Shown here: positions 34,301 through 45,593 of the stretch, one piece after another
Layout: every line of letters begins with the position of its first letter
Position numbering within the stretch: the first letter of the stretch is position 1
DNA from: Onthophagus taurus
Lineage: Eukaryota; Arthropoda; Insecta; Coleoptera; Scarabaeidae
Reading direction: 5' to 3'
Assembly (NCBI RefSeq): GCF_036711975.1
Contig: NC_091975.1
Coordinates: forward strand, 3,598,501-3,662,500
Length of the DNA stretch: 64,000 nt
Made by a program: the position numbers and the translations under genes
Notes under the pieces: generated by a model
The model's input: the letters and a program-made list of their open reading frames with translations, nothing else
Databases searched by the model: none
What the model was told of the DNA's origin: nothing

Positions 34301-36648
34301 TTACAAACCTTATAAACCATATGGTAAAGCATTTAACGATAAAGAAAAGGAGTCTTTGAATAGATGTCTTAAAGAGGTTTTGAAATTGCTCTTTTGAAAC
34401 TCTCGTTTCAAGTTAATTTGGAATCGTTTGGAAACGTGTTATAGAGTTGAATGAGCTTTAAAACCGGTTTTTTGTTCTTAGAGAAATATTATTAAAGAGG
34501 AAAAAGAAAAGGAATTGTGTAATAAAAGTACGAAATAGAGAAACGTTAGTTAAATTAACATACAATGCTGTTTCTGCATTTTCTTTTTCCCTCCGCTTTT
34601 TTTTCGCATTAGTTCTTGTTTAATTTGGTATTCTTCGTTCGTTCTAAGAAAACGGAACGGAAATAATTTTACATTAATTTATTTATCAAGTTCAGCGAAA
34701 TTGATTTAGTGATGATTAAAATAACTATTTTAGATAGTTATTTGTATATTTATAAATAAATTAAGATTTTAAGAATACTAATTAATTATTAACATAAAAA
34801 TATGCTGCCATCTATCGATTTTAATTTCAATAAATTAAATGATTCAATTTTTGGTTAAATAACATGAATTAATTTGCAAACTGCGCAAATTTGATTCATT
34901 TATTTAAAAAATAATGCTTCAAAAATTATTTTTATAATTAAAAATAAATTAAATAAATTTTAATGTTTTATAATGTAATAACAATAACCTAACTTCATTA
35001 TGGTTCGGTTTGTTATGATTGTGCTGTCAGTTTTAATTTCGTTAAATCCCAATTTTTAATCGTAAGTATTTCATTAAAAACGTCTACTTGAAATATAAAT
35101 ACCTTTTAAATCTTTTTTAGGGACGTTAATTTATCAAAGAAAAAAGGTAAGTGGAAAAGTTTTAATTTTACTTATACTTAAAACATAACCTCAAATTCTT
35201 CGACTTTTGACGTTTGATTTATAATTTTTTGAATAAGTGATTGTGAAATGGTAAAATGTGAAATTCGCTGTAATTGCGATTCAAATTACTTTATACACCT
35301 CAAATTACCTCCTCATCGGCAACAACTTTCTATCCTCATCGGGAATTCGTTCAAGAAACGATTCGATTACATGCTTCAAAATACTTCCTTTTATTTCTAT
35401 CAATTTTTAAAGACTTATTCAGTTCTCAATAAGAATTAGAATGAAAAAAAAATGTGTTTAAATTGGTCATAAATTTGAATGAAAATATTAGTGATAATTG
35501 CTTAGTCAATATTTAGACTGGAAATGAGAACTTGAAAAGATCATAAGATGAATGAGTGTCGCTGAATAGTGCGGAGTACACGTGCAACAGCTGCACGTGA
35601 ACAACGAGAAACGCCGGATAATATATTTTTAGTATTTAACTCGAACGTAAGCAAAAAAGAAATAAAAGTTAAAAAAATTAAAAAATAAACGAGGTGGTTA
35701 TTTCCAGGAATGTCTGCAGTCTGGACATATATCTAATAAAAGAGAGGGAGTCCTTGAATTCCTCCACCTCTTCAACACTAAAACAACTCTTAAATTCCTC
35801 TTGGTATAGTTTTTGTTCCTTTTAATAGAACCAATTTTAATCTGAAAAATATTTCTTTTTTTGATATGAAGCTTTTATTATTTTATTATCTATTATATAT
35901 GTTATCGCATGTCATTCTTATTAATTTTATAAATTCTAACCGTGGTAAATCCCGTTAATCTGGATTGATTTTCATATGACGTTATCTACTGCGTTAGTTG
36001 AAATGCAGTTGATGTCGTTTAATACGAGAGTTTCTGGGTGTGTAACCGGTACAGAATGTTGGTAACCGCACACACCTTCACTCGACGACGCCAGACAATC
36101 GTTGAGAATTCGAAAAATGAACAGTTTCGAAACCGGAGGTTCAACATTTATGAAATAATAAAAAATCAAGCTTAAAATTAAGCTTTATTTTGTTAATTTA
36201 ATAATTTTTTTAATTAAAATTTGATATAAAACACGATTTATCATAAAAAAAGTAAACAAGATGCGATTACTGATATAACGTTAGTTCGCTATATCCGAAA
36301 TCGGTTTTTGGGGATTTTTAAAGAAAATAAATCGCGTTTAAAAAGATTTTTAATGAATTTAATACAGGTATAGGTCGTTCGATAATAATTAAATTAAAAT
36401 TTGCATTATTAATCGCTTGTCCTTGAATAAACTCGCAGACAATAATAATTTTTGCGCGCAAACAATAACACCAACCACAAAAACCTTCGAATTTTATATA
36501 GATTTTTTAACAAACCTGGATGTCCTAAGAAATCTTCTTTGTCTAAAAGTGTCATGGGTTGTTGAAATCCATAAGCGGGCAACCACGGATTACTTCCGTT
36601 TAAATCCACAGGTTGTCCTGGCCATTCGCTCAACGCTAAATCTTCCAT
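28388..36648 (-). CDS. Large Ser-rich junction/scaffold protein, probable N-terminal half of the AJM1-like gene
   Basis: Four exons in phase: 36648-36516, 32608-32429, 31394-29656 and 29221-28388. The start is the ATG giving MEDLALSEWPGQPVDLNG. Exon 2 is acidic/Ser-rich. Exon 3 (579 codons) is a low-complexity Ser/Asn/Asp/Lys-rich region with KRRRQDLSS near its beginning. Exon 4 has a basic-hydrophobic patch (KLGGFFSRLASFRFSSR) and a DYIYIPLKDP motif, and ends KSMEFLLDKQNLKVVE at a GTAAGT donor in phase 0. No stop follows in frame before that donor, so at least one exon must lie further downstream on this strand. The phase-0 acceptor at 22504 is the best candidate, giving a protein of about 1637 residues with the MYND region at its end. 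Intron 1 is 3.9 kb and holds candidate regulatory sites. Confidence 0.65.
29381..29595 (+). repeat. Intronic element, copy 1 of an inverted pair
   Basis: It begins near GACAATGACATAATAAACC and ends CCGATAGATGGCAGCATC. A diverged copy with the same two ends lies inverted at about 34801-35031 in another intron of the same gene. The AT-rich interior has drifted. It is probably a MITE-like element. Confidence 0.4.
34459..34474. promoter_or_regulatory. Grainyhead-like palindrome in intron 1
   Basis: TAAAACCGGTTTTTTG contains the palindrome AAACCGGTTT, which fits the Grainyhead consensus (AACCGGTT). A related TAACCGGT occurs at 36042-36050, near the first exon. Grainyhead activates epithelial junction genes, which would suit an apical-junction gene. 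This is motif matching only. Confidence 0.3.
34801..35031 (-). repeat. Intronic element, copy 2 of an inverted pair
   Basis: This is the reverse-orientation partner of 29381-29595. On the minus strand it starts near CTGACAGCACAATCATAACA and ends CGATAGATGGCAGCAT, identical over at least 15 bases to the end of copy 1. Confidence 0.4.
35579..35599. promoter_or_regulatory. Triple E-box palindrome in intron 1
   Basis: A 21-base near-perfect palindrome has CACGTGCA at the left, CAGCTG in the centre and TGCACGTG at the right. Three bHLH-type E-boxes therefore sit in symmetric register about 0.9 kb downstream of the first coding exon of the AJM1-like gene. Function as an enhancer is inferred. Confidence 0.4.
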
Positions 36649-37884
36649 CTCATCACCAACAACACACACACAACAACACCAACAACCTAAGAGTCATTCA
36701 CTCGGTCAAAGAACGGTTTTTCGAAGACGACGCCATCCAAAGAAGTAACAAGAAGAAGAAGAAAGAAGGTAACACAGATATTTCTTCCTCAACACACGTT
36801 CTTTCAACACATTTTTAAATCACCACTAGAAGGGAACGATTATTTTAAGAAGAATCACAAACACGGAAAACACACTGAAAACTTCAAACTGATTCAATTA
36901 TTTCGTAATCTTATCGTTGATTTTGATTAATTTTTTTTTGATAAGATTTTTTTTAATGATGGGATCTCGCGATTTGAAATCTTGCGGTATTTAAAACGCC
37001 AGCTAGCACCTATCTGTTTGGTCTTGAGTCTCGGTAACTAACTTACGGTGAAAGAGAAAAAAAAATTAACTGAAACCCGGAGTAGAGAACCGGAGGGATT
37101 TCCACGTGACCCGGCATCGTCCAATCGAAACCAGCACGTTTGAGACGGCGGGAGAACGATTATTTGGTTCTCTAACATTAAAAGAGAACGTCATCGACAA
37201 TTTCAGGGCTAAAATAGCAATTATATTGTTAAAATTTCAAAGAAACAACAAGATTTATTGTTTTTATCTTAAAATTATTATTGGTATTTGTTAAAGCTAA
37301 AAGAATTAAAAGTTAAAGCGGTTCTTAAACAGGAAAAGGAATTACGCTGAATGAGTTTTGGGTAACGTTAAGTTCTTGTTGGATTTAGTGGTTTGAAACG
37401 TTAAAATTTGTTTAAAATTGGATTAAAAACAATATTTATTACTTTATTGCTTCGATAATACTTATAAATCAACTTAATAGTTATTATCTATTTTTATTTA
37501 AGACTTAATTAATTAAAGAAACATCAAATAGGCAACCAATTTTACACCATAACCTTTAATGTTGTCTATACAGTGAATTTCAATAAAAATATACAATAAT
37601 CTAGCGCTGAATAACAAAACTAGACTAACACTAGACCTAGAACTAGAAAGTTTCGATTTTAGCCGTGCGTCTCTTAAGACGGAAACTCAGAGTTATCATA
37701 AGGACGTTAGCTTTTCCAAGCAAAAATTTTCCTTTGCAGAACTACTCAATGCCTGTACTATTAGGCTATGTTCTATTTTATGTGGGAAATTCTCGGTACA
37801 CATATTAACTGTGAATCAGCTAGCTAACGAAATATGCTGCTAGTGCGAAATTAACAATTTAAATTTCCCGCATGTATTAAAAGG
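36649..37884. other. Upstream region of the AJM1-like gene
   Basis: It contains the presumed promoter and 5' UTR of the AJM1-like gene (36650 to about 37200, GC-richer than average, with AC-repeat-like CAACAACACC just before the start). A TAGGCAACCAAT motif at 37529 is followed by a fold-back family copy at about 37570-37800. No other gene is visible. Confidence 0.45.
37570..37800. repeat. Fold-back repeat family, copy 4
   Basis: It starts TTCAATAAAAATATACAATAATC, continues with ACTAGAC/CTAGAACTAG words and the TTTAGCCGTGCGTCTC arm. It then runs into a tail shared (opposite sense) with 62500-62640 and 7262-7360: CTCAGAGTTATCATAAGGACG, CTTTTCCAAGCAAAAATTTTCC, CCTGTACTATTAGGCTATG. It is located just after the 3' end of the odorant receptor. 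Confidence 0.65.
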
Positions 37885-39653
37885 TTAATTGTCAGTATTA
37901 ACTAATTGCTTTATTAAGGTTAAAATTGAAAAAATTGTTTTATAAATCTACAAAGAAACAATTTAAAACTATCAATTATAAGAGAACTCAAAAGAGCTTA
38001 CCATAATAATACTTGTATTGTTAATGTCCGTTAACCCCATAGCGGTTAGTTTAGCCGGTTTTTGTGCCATTCTAAGAATAAATTGCATCCCTTGTTGAAA
38101 ACTTTTATCACCAAAGTACCATTCGCTATCGTAAATTGCTTCAGCAACGGTTTCGTACTAAAATAATGATTAAAATGTAACAACGAAAATGTGCTTAAAA
38201 TTAAACACTACATTATGTTCCAATACGCTTCCGTATACTCCATATATAGCAGCTTGAATTGAGAGGACCGAAATGTAAAGGCACAGTTTTATTGTTTTTG
38301 GTATGTCGTTATCTTCCTGCAATAGATTTTTATTTATTTTATTTAAATTTTCAAATATGATTTAGTTATATTTTAGGTTATACTTACAGTTTCTAATACG
38401 TATCCGATAAAAACTAAAGTAAGTATACTTAAAATAACTTGAATTCCTAAGCCGAATGAAAAAATGTCTTGGATATCCATAAAAAAGCTAAAAAACAAAT
38501 AAAATTGTATATTTTTAAGAAGGTTACAACGTAAATAGAAAGTTTGACATTTTAAAAGTTAAATGAATACTTTTAGAAACTTACTTAGTTATTTTAATAT
38601 GATGAGTAATACAATGTTTCAATCTTGCATTTATAATAACTTGATATTCTTTCGAATTATTTTTCTCGCCATCACTAATCGATGGAACTTGAGTAATACA
38701 TTTAAGACATTCTTTTAATATACAATATTGTACGGAAACGTTTTGCGAGAAATAAACGAAAATGTGATCGTAATTTGCGTGCGATAATATGATCAAAATC
38801 TGCCCGATTAGCAGTGCAAGAAAAGTTAACTCATACATAGGAAACCAGTCAATATCAAATGGTAACCAAAGCACCGCAGGTAATTGTTTCCTTCCATCGG
38901 GAAATACAGCCAAAGGAAAAAAGCCCAATAACGTAGTAAGCACAAACGAAATATACATGTGATTTGAAAACATTTTGCTTATAATTGAACTTTGTCTTGA
39001 TATTCTATCGTCTACGGCTTTATCTATGATGGATGTATCCCAGAAATCGTTGTCAATAGTATCGAACATTTTATTAATTTTGTTGTTGTAAATTAAACGA
39101 GAAATTAGTTTACTCATACCCTTAAAATAGAAAAGTTAGTTAATAATCAACTATAAACTGTTAACTCAAAAGAAGTTAATACACATCATTAATAACGTAA
39201 ACGTTAACCTTCCAGTACACAATTGCCAATAGAAACTTGAACTAACACTAACATACATCGTACCTTTAGGCCAATAAAAATATACTACTACCTCGCGCTA
39301 TCTAGTGCTACTTTATAACTATAACTAACTCTAGAACTAGAAAGTTTCGGGTTTGGTCATCTTTTTTACGCGTGTATTGAAAGGTTAATCTTGAAAGCTT
39401 AACTTATTGTTGTATATAAATAATAATTTTGAGTAATTTTCTTTCTTACTAAAAGTGGTATGAAAAAGGTTGCTGCAGCCGCCGAAAATAAACTGAAATT
39501 GTGTAAATTATCAATGGCGTATTTTCCTTGACAATAAGATAATACGACTTTGAGAATGAAGAAAAATATCCACAATTTGCGTTGTATTCCATATCCGCCA
39601 TGTATCTTTGCGAATCTTCGCGATCCCGGCATTTTCTCCGCTAAAATTATCAT
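37885..39653 (-). CDS. Odorant receptor (7tm_6 family)
   Basis: Six exons, from the 5' end: 39653-39450, 39120-38585, 38487-38388, 38316-38212, 38157-38002 and 37947-37885. All are in phase, giving 387 residues, the normal size. The N-terminal exon carries the first membrane segment. Exon 2 has several more, including the WLPFDIDWFPMYELTFLAL block before the long loop. The C-terminal exons show the family signature (IYDSEWYFGDKSFQQGMQFI, then LRMAQKPAKLTAMGL) and the short terminal exon IYKTIFSILTLIKQ. Insect ORs are inverted-topology ligand-gated channels that pair with Orco in olfactory neurons. The gene looks intact and single in this window. The ligand is unknown. Confidence 0.9.
39230..39355. 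repeat. Fold-back repeat family, copy 5 (in OR intron 1)
   Basis: A partial copy lies within the first intron of the odorant receptor. It has ACTAACACTAAC words, CCAATAAAAATATACTACTACC, and AACTAGAAAGTTTCGGGTTT. Confidence 0.55.
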
Positions 39654-41130
39654 CGTTTTATTCAATTATTATTTCAATTGAGCTATTTTACTTTGAATTT
39701 TGATGAATTTCTCTGGATACATCGTAATGTTTAATTTGGAACGCAAATTTAAACTGAATTTTCAATTTCAAATGAAATTCTTTTATATCGATAATATTTC
39801 TTGAATATTTCATGTTCTAAAACGATTTTGAATAAAAGAAATTGTAAAGTAGTGGTTTTGGAGGTGTAATTTTTAGAAAATTATTTATTTATTAGAGTAA
39901 TTTTTGTATTAAAACGTGTTACTTAATTCTTTTTGAATTATTTAATTCGATGATAATCGATTTTTGATTCTCTCAAATAAATTTGTAATTATTATACATA
40001 AATAATTTATGTGCTTCGTGGTTATAGAACCAAAATAACACGTACGTGATGTTGGTTGCCTAATTAAAAATTAATATTTTAATTTTTTAAATATGATTTT
40101 TTTTTGGTGTTTTTATCTTTAAACAAGTTGATTTAATAGCAAACAATATTTAATCAATGAAAATTATCAGTCCTAATTTTAAAATCTATTCGCGTCGTTC
40201 ATTAACTTTTAGATAACCCACATGGTTTTTTGTAAAGCTTTTTTGTATGTACGTTATTTAAAATTATTCTCGACCTTAATGATAAGTAGGGTCAGGGATA
40301 AACTCTCCTTCCCTCTTATCTATCAAAACTTTTTTTTTAAAGAAAATCTTAATATAAGTTGAGGTAATTTTAATAAACAAATTTCTTAATTCAAATTTTT
40401 GCTTTATTAATAGTAATATTTGATGGGATTAAACTTTAAAGTCGCATAAAGAATCAACGCGAGTTGTATAGTGACGCTAATTGATACGAAAATTACGAGA
40501 TTTCAATCAACGTCAATCAATAAATTGGTTGTGAAGGTTTTTAATTTTCTAAAAATGCAATAATAAAATAAATTAATATTATGACCTGAATTTTAATTAA
40601 ATAATCACGATTTTCCAAAAAAGAGAAACAGGAAATTAACAAAAATTTCTCTAGAATCAACAAGATTATTAGTTTTGGACATTGACCTTAACAAAAGGAC
40701 AACAAGAATCGATACGATTTCGAGGACTTTATTAAAAATCAGCAAATCTTTTTAAAACTTTTTATTTATTTTTATCAATTAAAGCTATAAACTCGATTTT
40801 TATTTAAAAATCGTTTTAAACGAGTCCATACACGATCATTTACGTCGAATTTCCTTTAAGTTCCGGTTTGAATTTTTGGTTATCTGCTTTTAAAGATAAA
40901 TTCATCGCGTTCGTATATACTTAATTTAAAGATTTTTTAATTTTTTATAATTACATATAATAAATTAATGTAAATAAATTAAAATAAATAAATGGCACTC
41001 GTTTTCTTCTTTTCGTTTTTGGTTTGTCGTTTTCGATTTAATTTCGATTTAACACCTTGATGATTGTCGATTTGGATCGAATAAAAACTTATTTCTTCAT
41101 AATGATAAATTTTTCATCGTTTTCTTGTTT
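39654..41130. other. Intergenic region upstream of the odorant receptor
   Basis: 1.5 kb of strongly AT-rich sequence is the presumed promoter of the odorant receptor at its left end. One TTGGTTGCCTAA motif lies at 40052. No coding feature is visible. Confidence 0.45.
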
Positions 41131-41322
41131 TCATCTTCCAGCATAAACTAATTTCACTTGGTTTATTTTCGATTTTCCCCCAAAATTGTTCGTATTCGAA
41201 CAATTTTTCGCACTATTTACATTTTTCTTGTTGTTATTATTTTTGGTTAATTCACGATGCAAAAATTTGTCGATAACTTGACGAATCGTCGAATGTTTTC
41301 TATTAAATGGATTGGTATACAT
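41131..41322 (-). CDS. Small basic 63-residue protein behind a TATA box
   Basis: The ATG at 41322 opens a 63-codon frame with an N-terminal amphipathic basic helix (HSTIRQVIDKFLHRELTK), then an Asn/Lys-rich middle, ending LVYAGR. A TATAAAAG box lies on the same strand at 41433-41426, about 105 bases upstream. A normal TATA-to-start spacing followed by a short 5' UTR would fit. I do not recognise the family. It has no signal peptide. TATA-driven single-exon short genes are often inducible or developmental regulators, but no function can be assigned. Confidence 0.5.
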   Translation of the reverse strand: MYTNPFNRKHSTIRQVIDKFLHRELTKNNNNKKNVNSAKNCSNTNNFGGKSKINQVKLVYAGR

Positions 41323-41425
41323 GTTCTTCTTTAAATTTGTTATTCACACAAAAAAAATTTGTTAGCGCACTCTTTTTCGTTTAATTTACGAATCGGTTAT
41401 GAAGAAGTTGGTTCGGAACGAGTTG

Positions 41426-41433
41426 CTTTTATA
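41426..41433 (-). promoter_or_regulatory. TATA box
   Basis: TATAAAAG on the minus strand lies in a GC-rich context (CGCGG before, CAACTCG after) within otherwise AT-rich DNA. It is correctly oriented toward the 63-codon frame at 41322. Confidence 0.55.
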
Positions 41434-43372
41434 CCGCGTTTTTGAGCCGCGGGGAATCCGCATTTTAGACCAACAAAACGTTAAACGACGTCGATTGAAG
41501 GCCAATGTCATCCGCGGATACGTGGAGGAGGAAGAGGAGACTTTGTGACGTCAAACATAAAAGTTAATAGAGAAAAAAGCATGTGGAACCCGAATTTCTT
41601 CTTCTCCGAAGCGAAATTAATTATTTACATTTTAGAAGTGTTTATAGGTTTTTTTTTCTTTTTTTTTGCAAAAAAGAAAACTAAATAAATTATACTTAGT
41701 TTATTTATTGTAATTTTAAGTCAATATTAAATAGGACGCCAATTTTTTTAGGTTAAGTGAAAACGTCAAATTACTTGTTTTGAGGTTAACGTAAAATGTC
41801 ATTATTGACTTGAATTAATAATACACATTCGCGTGAAGTTGGGTTAAACGTTAACGTCAAAAAATAAAAAAAATTCGTTATAAAAAAATTTATAATAATA
41901 AAAACTGTAATTAATAATGTATGCTACAATGTTGATACGCGAATGTTTTTTAGCATTACATTCTTTTTGTTGAAATTTCCTCGTAAACGATTAAAACGTC
42001 AAATTACTTTTTTGAGGTTAACGTAAAATGTCATTATTAACTTGAATTAATAATACCCATACGAGTGAAATTGGGTCAAATGTTCAAAAAATAAAAAATG
42101 TTAGAAAAACTTTATGATATTTTAAAAGTGATTAATAATTGATACCCGAATGTTTTTTTAGCATTACTCGTTTCTCATCCTGTTGATATTTCCTCGTAAA
42201 CGATCATTAAAATTGATCTGTGTAATGTTTTGGTTTCGTGTAAATACCGTTTGACGTAAAAGACTTTACCTTTTTTCCATTACCTCGATTTAAACAATAT
42301 CAATTATAAACTATTAGTTTAGGAAAAAATATTTACAAGGATTTGTTTTTAAAGGAAAATTTTTTGTTCATATTTTTTTCTCTGATGCAGCAATAAATTA
42401 TTCCTTCCTTTTACATTTTTCGACGATAAAAATTATTTATAAATTAAATTTTTTTGTTATGATTTAAGTTGGTAACAATTTTTTTTGACATTTATAAACG
42501 TCACTTTTAAGTATTTTAGAATCTAATAACATTGTTTATTTTCTGTAAAATACACAAATAATTTAAAAATTAATGAGCCGTTAGAAAATTTCAAGTTAAT
42601 TTTCAAGAAAAACTAACAAATCGTGCTTTGTGTTTACGATCATCGCAAAAGCGCCAGAACCACGAAGATTATCAAACAACTTCCAAATTACTTTTCTAAA
42701 TTTAGAAAAATAAATGTACAAAACCAGTTATGAAAACGCAACGCAACATATTTTCGTAAATTTTCGTTAATGAACGGATATTCCGCTTTTAAGACGTAAA
42801 CAAAACGTAATTTCACAAAAAAAGTTGTTATAAAGATTACGACTTTAAATTAAGATTAAAGGAACCGGTTTGGTGTTCTTTGTGAGTCAGAAAACCGGAA
42901 ATTTATTAATTTAATTTATTTTTATCAATTTTTTAAATCGAATTTCATAATATGATGATTTTTTTCTTTCAACTACGTCAACGGATTCTTCGACAGGTTT
43001 TTGAGTTTTTGAAAGTTAATGATGACTTTATTTTTTTACCTGATATAATGCACGTGTTGAAGAAGAGGTAATAAAATTAGTGCTGAATGCATAAATTAAA
43101 AAAAATGTAATTATGTATATAAAATTAAACAATTATATTTGAGGTTATGTTGTAAATCTGTCATTGTCAAACCAATTTGTCACTGAATGGATTATCGCCG
43201 ATTTACGTCAATGTTTATAAAAAACTAATAACTGTTAATAATCAATAATAATTACCAATCAATTCTCTAAACGTGAATTACGTATTTATCACACCAAAAT
43301 AAAATGAAAACAGGTTTTATAACACGATTTATTATTTACGATTTTAATACATTACATATGTATGTACATATT
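41434..43372. other. Intergenic region, small TATA gene to lipase
   Basis: Apart from the tandem duplication at 41760-42225, this is AT-rich DNA with a CCGGTTTGG-containing patch near 42865. A GAGGTTATG/TGTCA cluster lies at 43140-43190, near the 3' end of the downstream lipase. No gene is seen. Confidence 0.45.
41760..42225. repeat. Tandem duplication, unit about 233 bases
   Basis: Unit 1 starts at 41760 and unit 2 at 41993 with AAAACGTCAAATTACTT. Both contain GAGGTTAACGTAAAATGTCA, AACTTGAATTAATAATAC-like sequence, CGAATGTTTTTTAGCATTAC and TTTCCTCGTAAACGAT in the same order. They have diverged by substitutions and small gaps. They are non-coding and lie upstream of the small TATA-driven gene. 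Confidence 0.75.
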
Positions 43373-45404
43373 TTATTGTATACCTGCAACTAAAAAGTTT
43401 TGAGAGTTAATTTTAGTAAATAAAAAAGGGGCTTCAATCGAAGGGCACTTAAATTCCTCCATTAAAACCATTTTTCGTACACTTTTTCTTCCGACGGGTT
43501 CCAATAAGTTATTCCATAATAAATTTGCACCTTTAATAGTAAAATAAATAAATAGAAGATAATCCAAACAACATTTGGTATGAACCTCACCTAAAGCGTG
43601 GCCTTTTTGCGAAAAATGAAAACAATCGTGTGTAATATAAGAATTATCGATTACTTCGTCTCGGGCTTCATTAAAATTCGCTGGGGTGTTAAAAAATTTC
43701 ATGAAAGGTTGGATAACAACTGTAAAATCATCTTTTGTGTCATATCTCCCAGAATCAATCAAAATCTTTTCGGCTTCTTGGTAATCTCTAACCATTTTTG
43801 TTATCAATTCCATTTCGTTACCGTTTTGGTGGAAACAAGCGCAAAATAAACGGTGCATTATTTTGCAAATCATTGATCTTTTTATTCTTACACTTGCTGA
43901 AACATCTAGAAAAACAATTTAAAGAAATTACCTTCAATAATGTTATTTTGTATAGCTTAAAATTAGGTTGGCATTACTGAGATCATTAAAGCAATTACTT
44001 CAAATCGGTTGTTTTGAATGTAAAAAGAATTAACATAACCTCAACAAAACTGATATGGGCTCGCCATAACTCTATGCCATAACTTCAATGAGAATTAATT
44101 ATTGTAATTTAAATGAAAAAAGAATAATCTAACGCTAAATAATAACTAAAACAATCTTTTTGACTTAATTTTTAATTATTTACCAAGAACTGGAATTAAA
44201 TTAACAAACGTCCTGGGTAAATTTTCTTGTAAATAATCTAAAGCTTTCATTAATTTTAATCCATGATTTAATGGAGATGCTTTTTCCTTATCGTAACATT
44301 GAGCGGAACAAAGATCGTTCGCCCCAAAAAATACCGTTATCATTTTCCAATCGTTTTGAAAATCAATTTTTGGATCATTTTTAATTTTCTTAACTAAAAT
44401 CCTTGCTTGTCTCAAAGCGTCTTCATCCGCTGAAACAGGGTAAGCAACGTTCATTTGAGCGTTCGCCGATAAAAACTCTCCAGTTCCCGTTGAATAGCCA
44501 GTTAAATTTGGGTTAAATTCTTTCAAAATGTTTGGGAGTGTTAGAAATTGCCTCCAATTGCTTTGACCACCTTAAAAATAAATAAAAATATAAGAATTTT
44601 TATTTTTTCTAATTAACGGAATTTACCAGCACACCAAGAAATTCCTCTATTCTCAATCATCGTTCCTAAAGCGTAATCTTCCATTGCCCCATTTCCTGCG
44701 ATTAAAGAATCACCCATCGCTCCAATAACATCGATATCACCCGGTTTTAATCGATGAACACTAACTGGTTTAATTGGTGATCTTCCGAAATGATTTTTTG
44801 TAATGTTTTCGCATGGAAAAGGCATGGAATTTGGATACGTTTCTTGTATTTTTGATAAACTTGCTCCGTTGGGGTATTTAATGACAAAATTTCCACCAAC
44901 TTCCTTTAAGATTAAAGAAGACAAAAAGAATAAATGAGATTACAACAAAAATTTTTAATCTTAAATTGGGGTGAGGTCTTCGACCGCTTGTGACGTCAAA
45001 AACGACCCATGTAGTTAAAATTAAAAATAGTTTTTAAAAAGTTGTTTATAAAAAGAGTAACTTTTATTTTGATATTTTTTATAACTTAAATTGATTCTAA
45101 AAAACTTTAAATTAGCCTCAATTAATTTTAATTGAAATCGTCTAATTACTTGAGTTGGGTAATTAAAAAAGGTGTTTGTGTTAAAAATGGATGTTTATTA
45201 GGAATTTGTGGTTAATATGTTATCATTACGATCAATAATTGGTTATTTGTAGCTGAAATTATTTTGATTATGTTTAGAGTACTGAATTAAACGATTTTTA
45301 CTTACTTTTTTCGCACTTGTAAGGGCGGATTGAAATAACTCTATCGATAAATGTGATGAACAAAGATGAAAATTCACGAGTACTATAAAAACGAAAGCGA
45401 GCAT
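43373..45404 (-). CDS. Phospholipase B1-like GDSL lipase, copy A
   Basis: Five exons: 45404-45306, 44903-44627, 44570-44184, 43905-43591 and 43530-43373, giving 411 residues in phase. The first exon is a signal peptide ([15 protein letters not shown]). Catalytic features of the SGNH/GDSL hydrolase fold are present: [13 protein letters not shown] with the nucleophile Ser, FFGANDLC (block III Asn), and [12 protein letters not shown] with the Asp/His pair. The length equals one repeat of vertebrate phospholipase B1, which carries four, and matches the single-repeat insect proteins. It is expected to be a secreted or gut esterase cleaving acyl chains from phospholipids. It lies directly downstream of a paralogue in the same orientation. 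Confidence 0.88.
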
Positions 45405-45593
45405 TGTGTTTTAATTCAACGATCGTTCACTAACTGACGACTTCATTTAAATCGGTATGGACGCCAAATTTCGAAGTCTTTACTTACCATTTAAATGATG
45501 ACACGAATGGAATCGATAAAAAGGATGGACTTTCACTTAAACGAAATTAGAAATAAAGAAAACAAGATATACGCAAAATAATTTATTTTTTTA

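Noticed and set aside
36417-36818. 133-codon + strand frame
   Set aside because: It overlaps the first exon of the minus-strand gene and is a shadow ending in low-complexity Lys codons.
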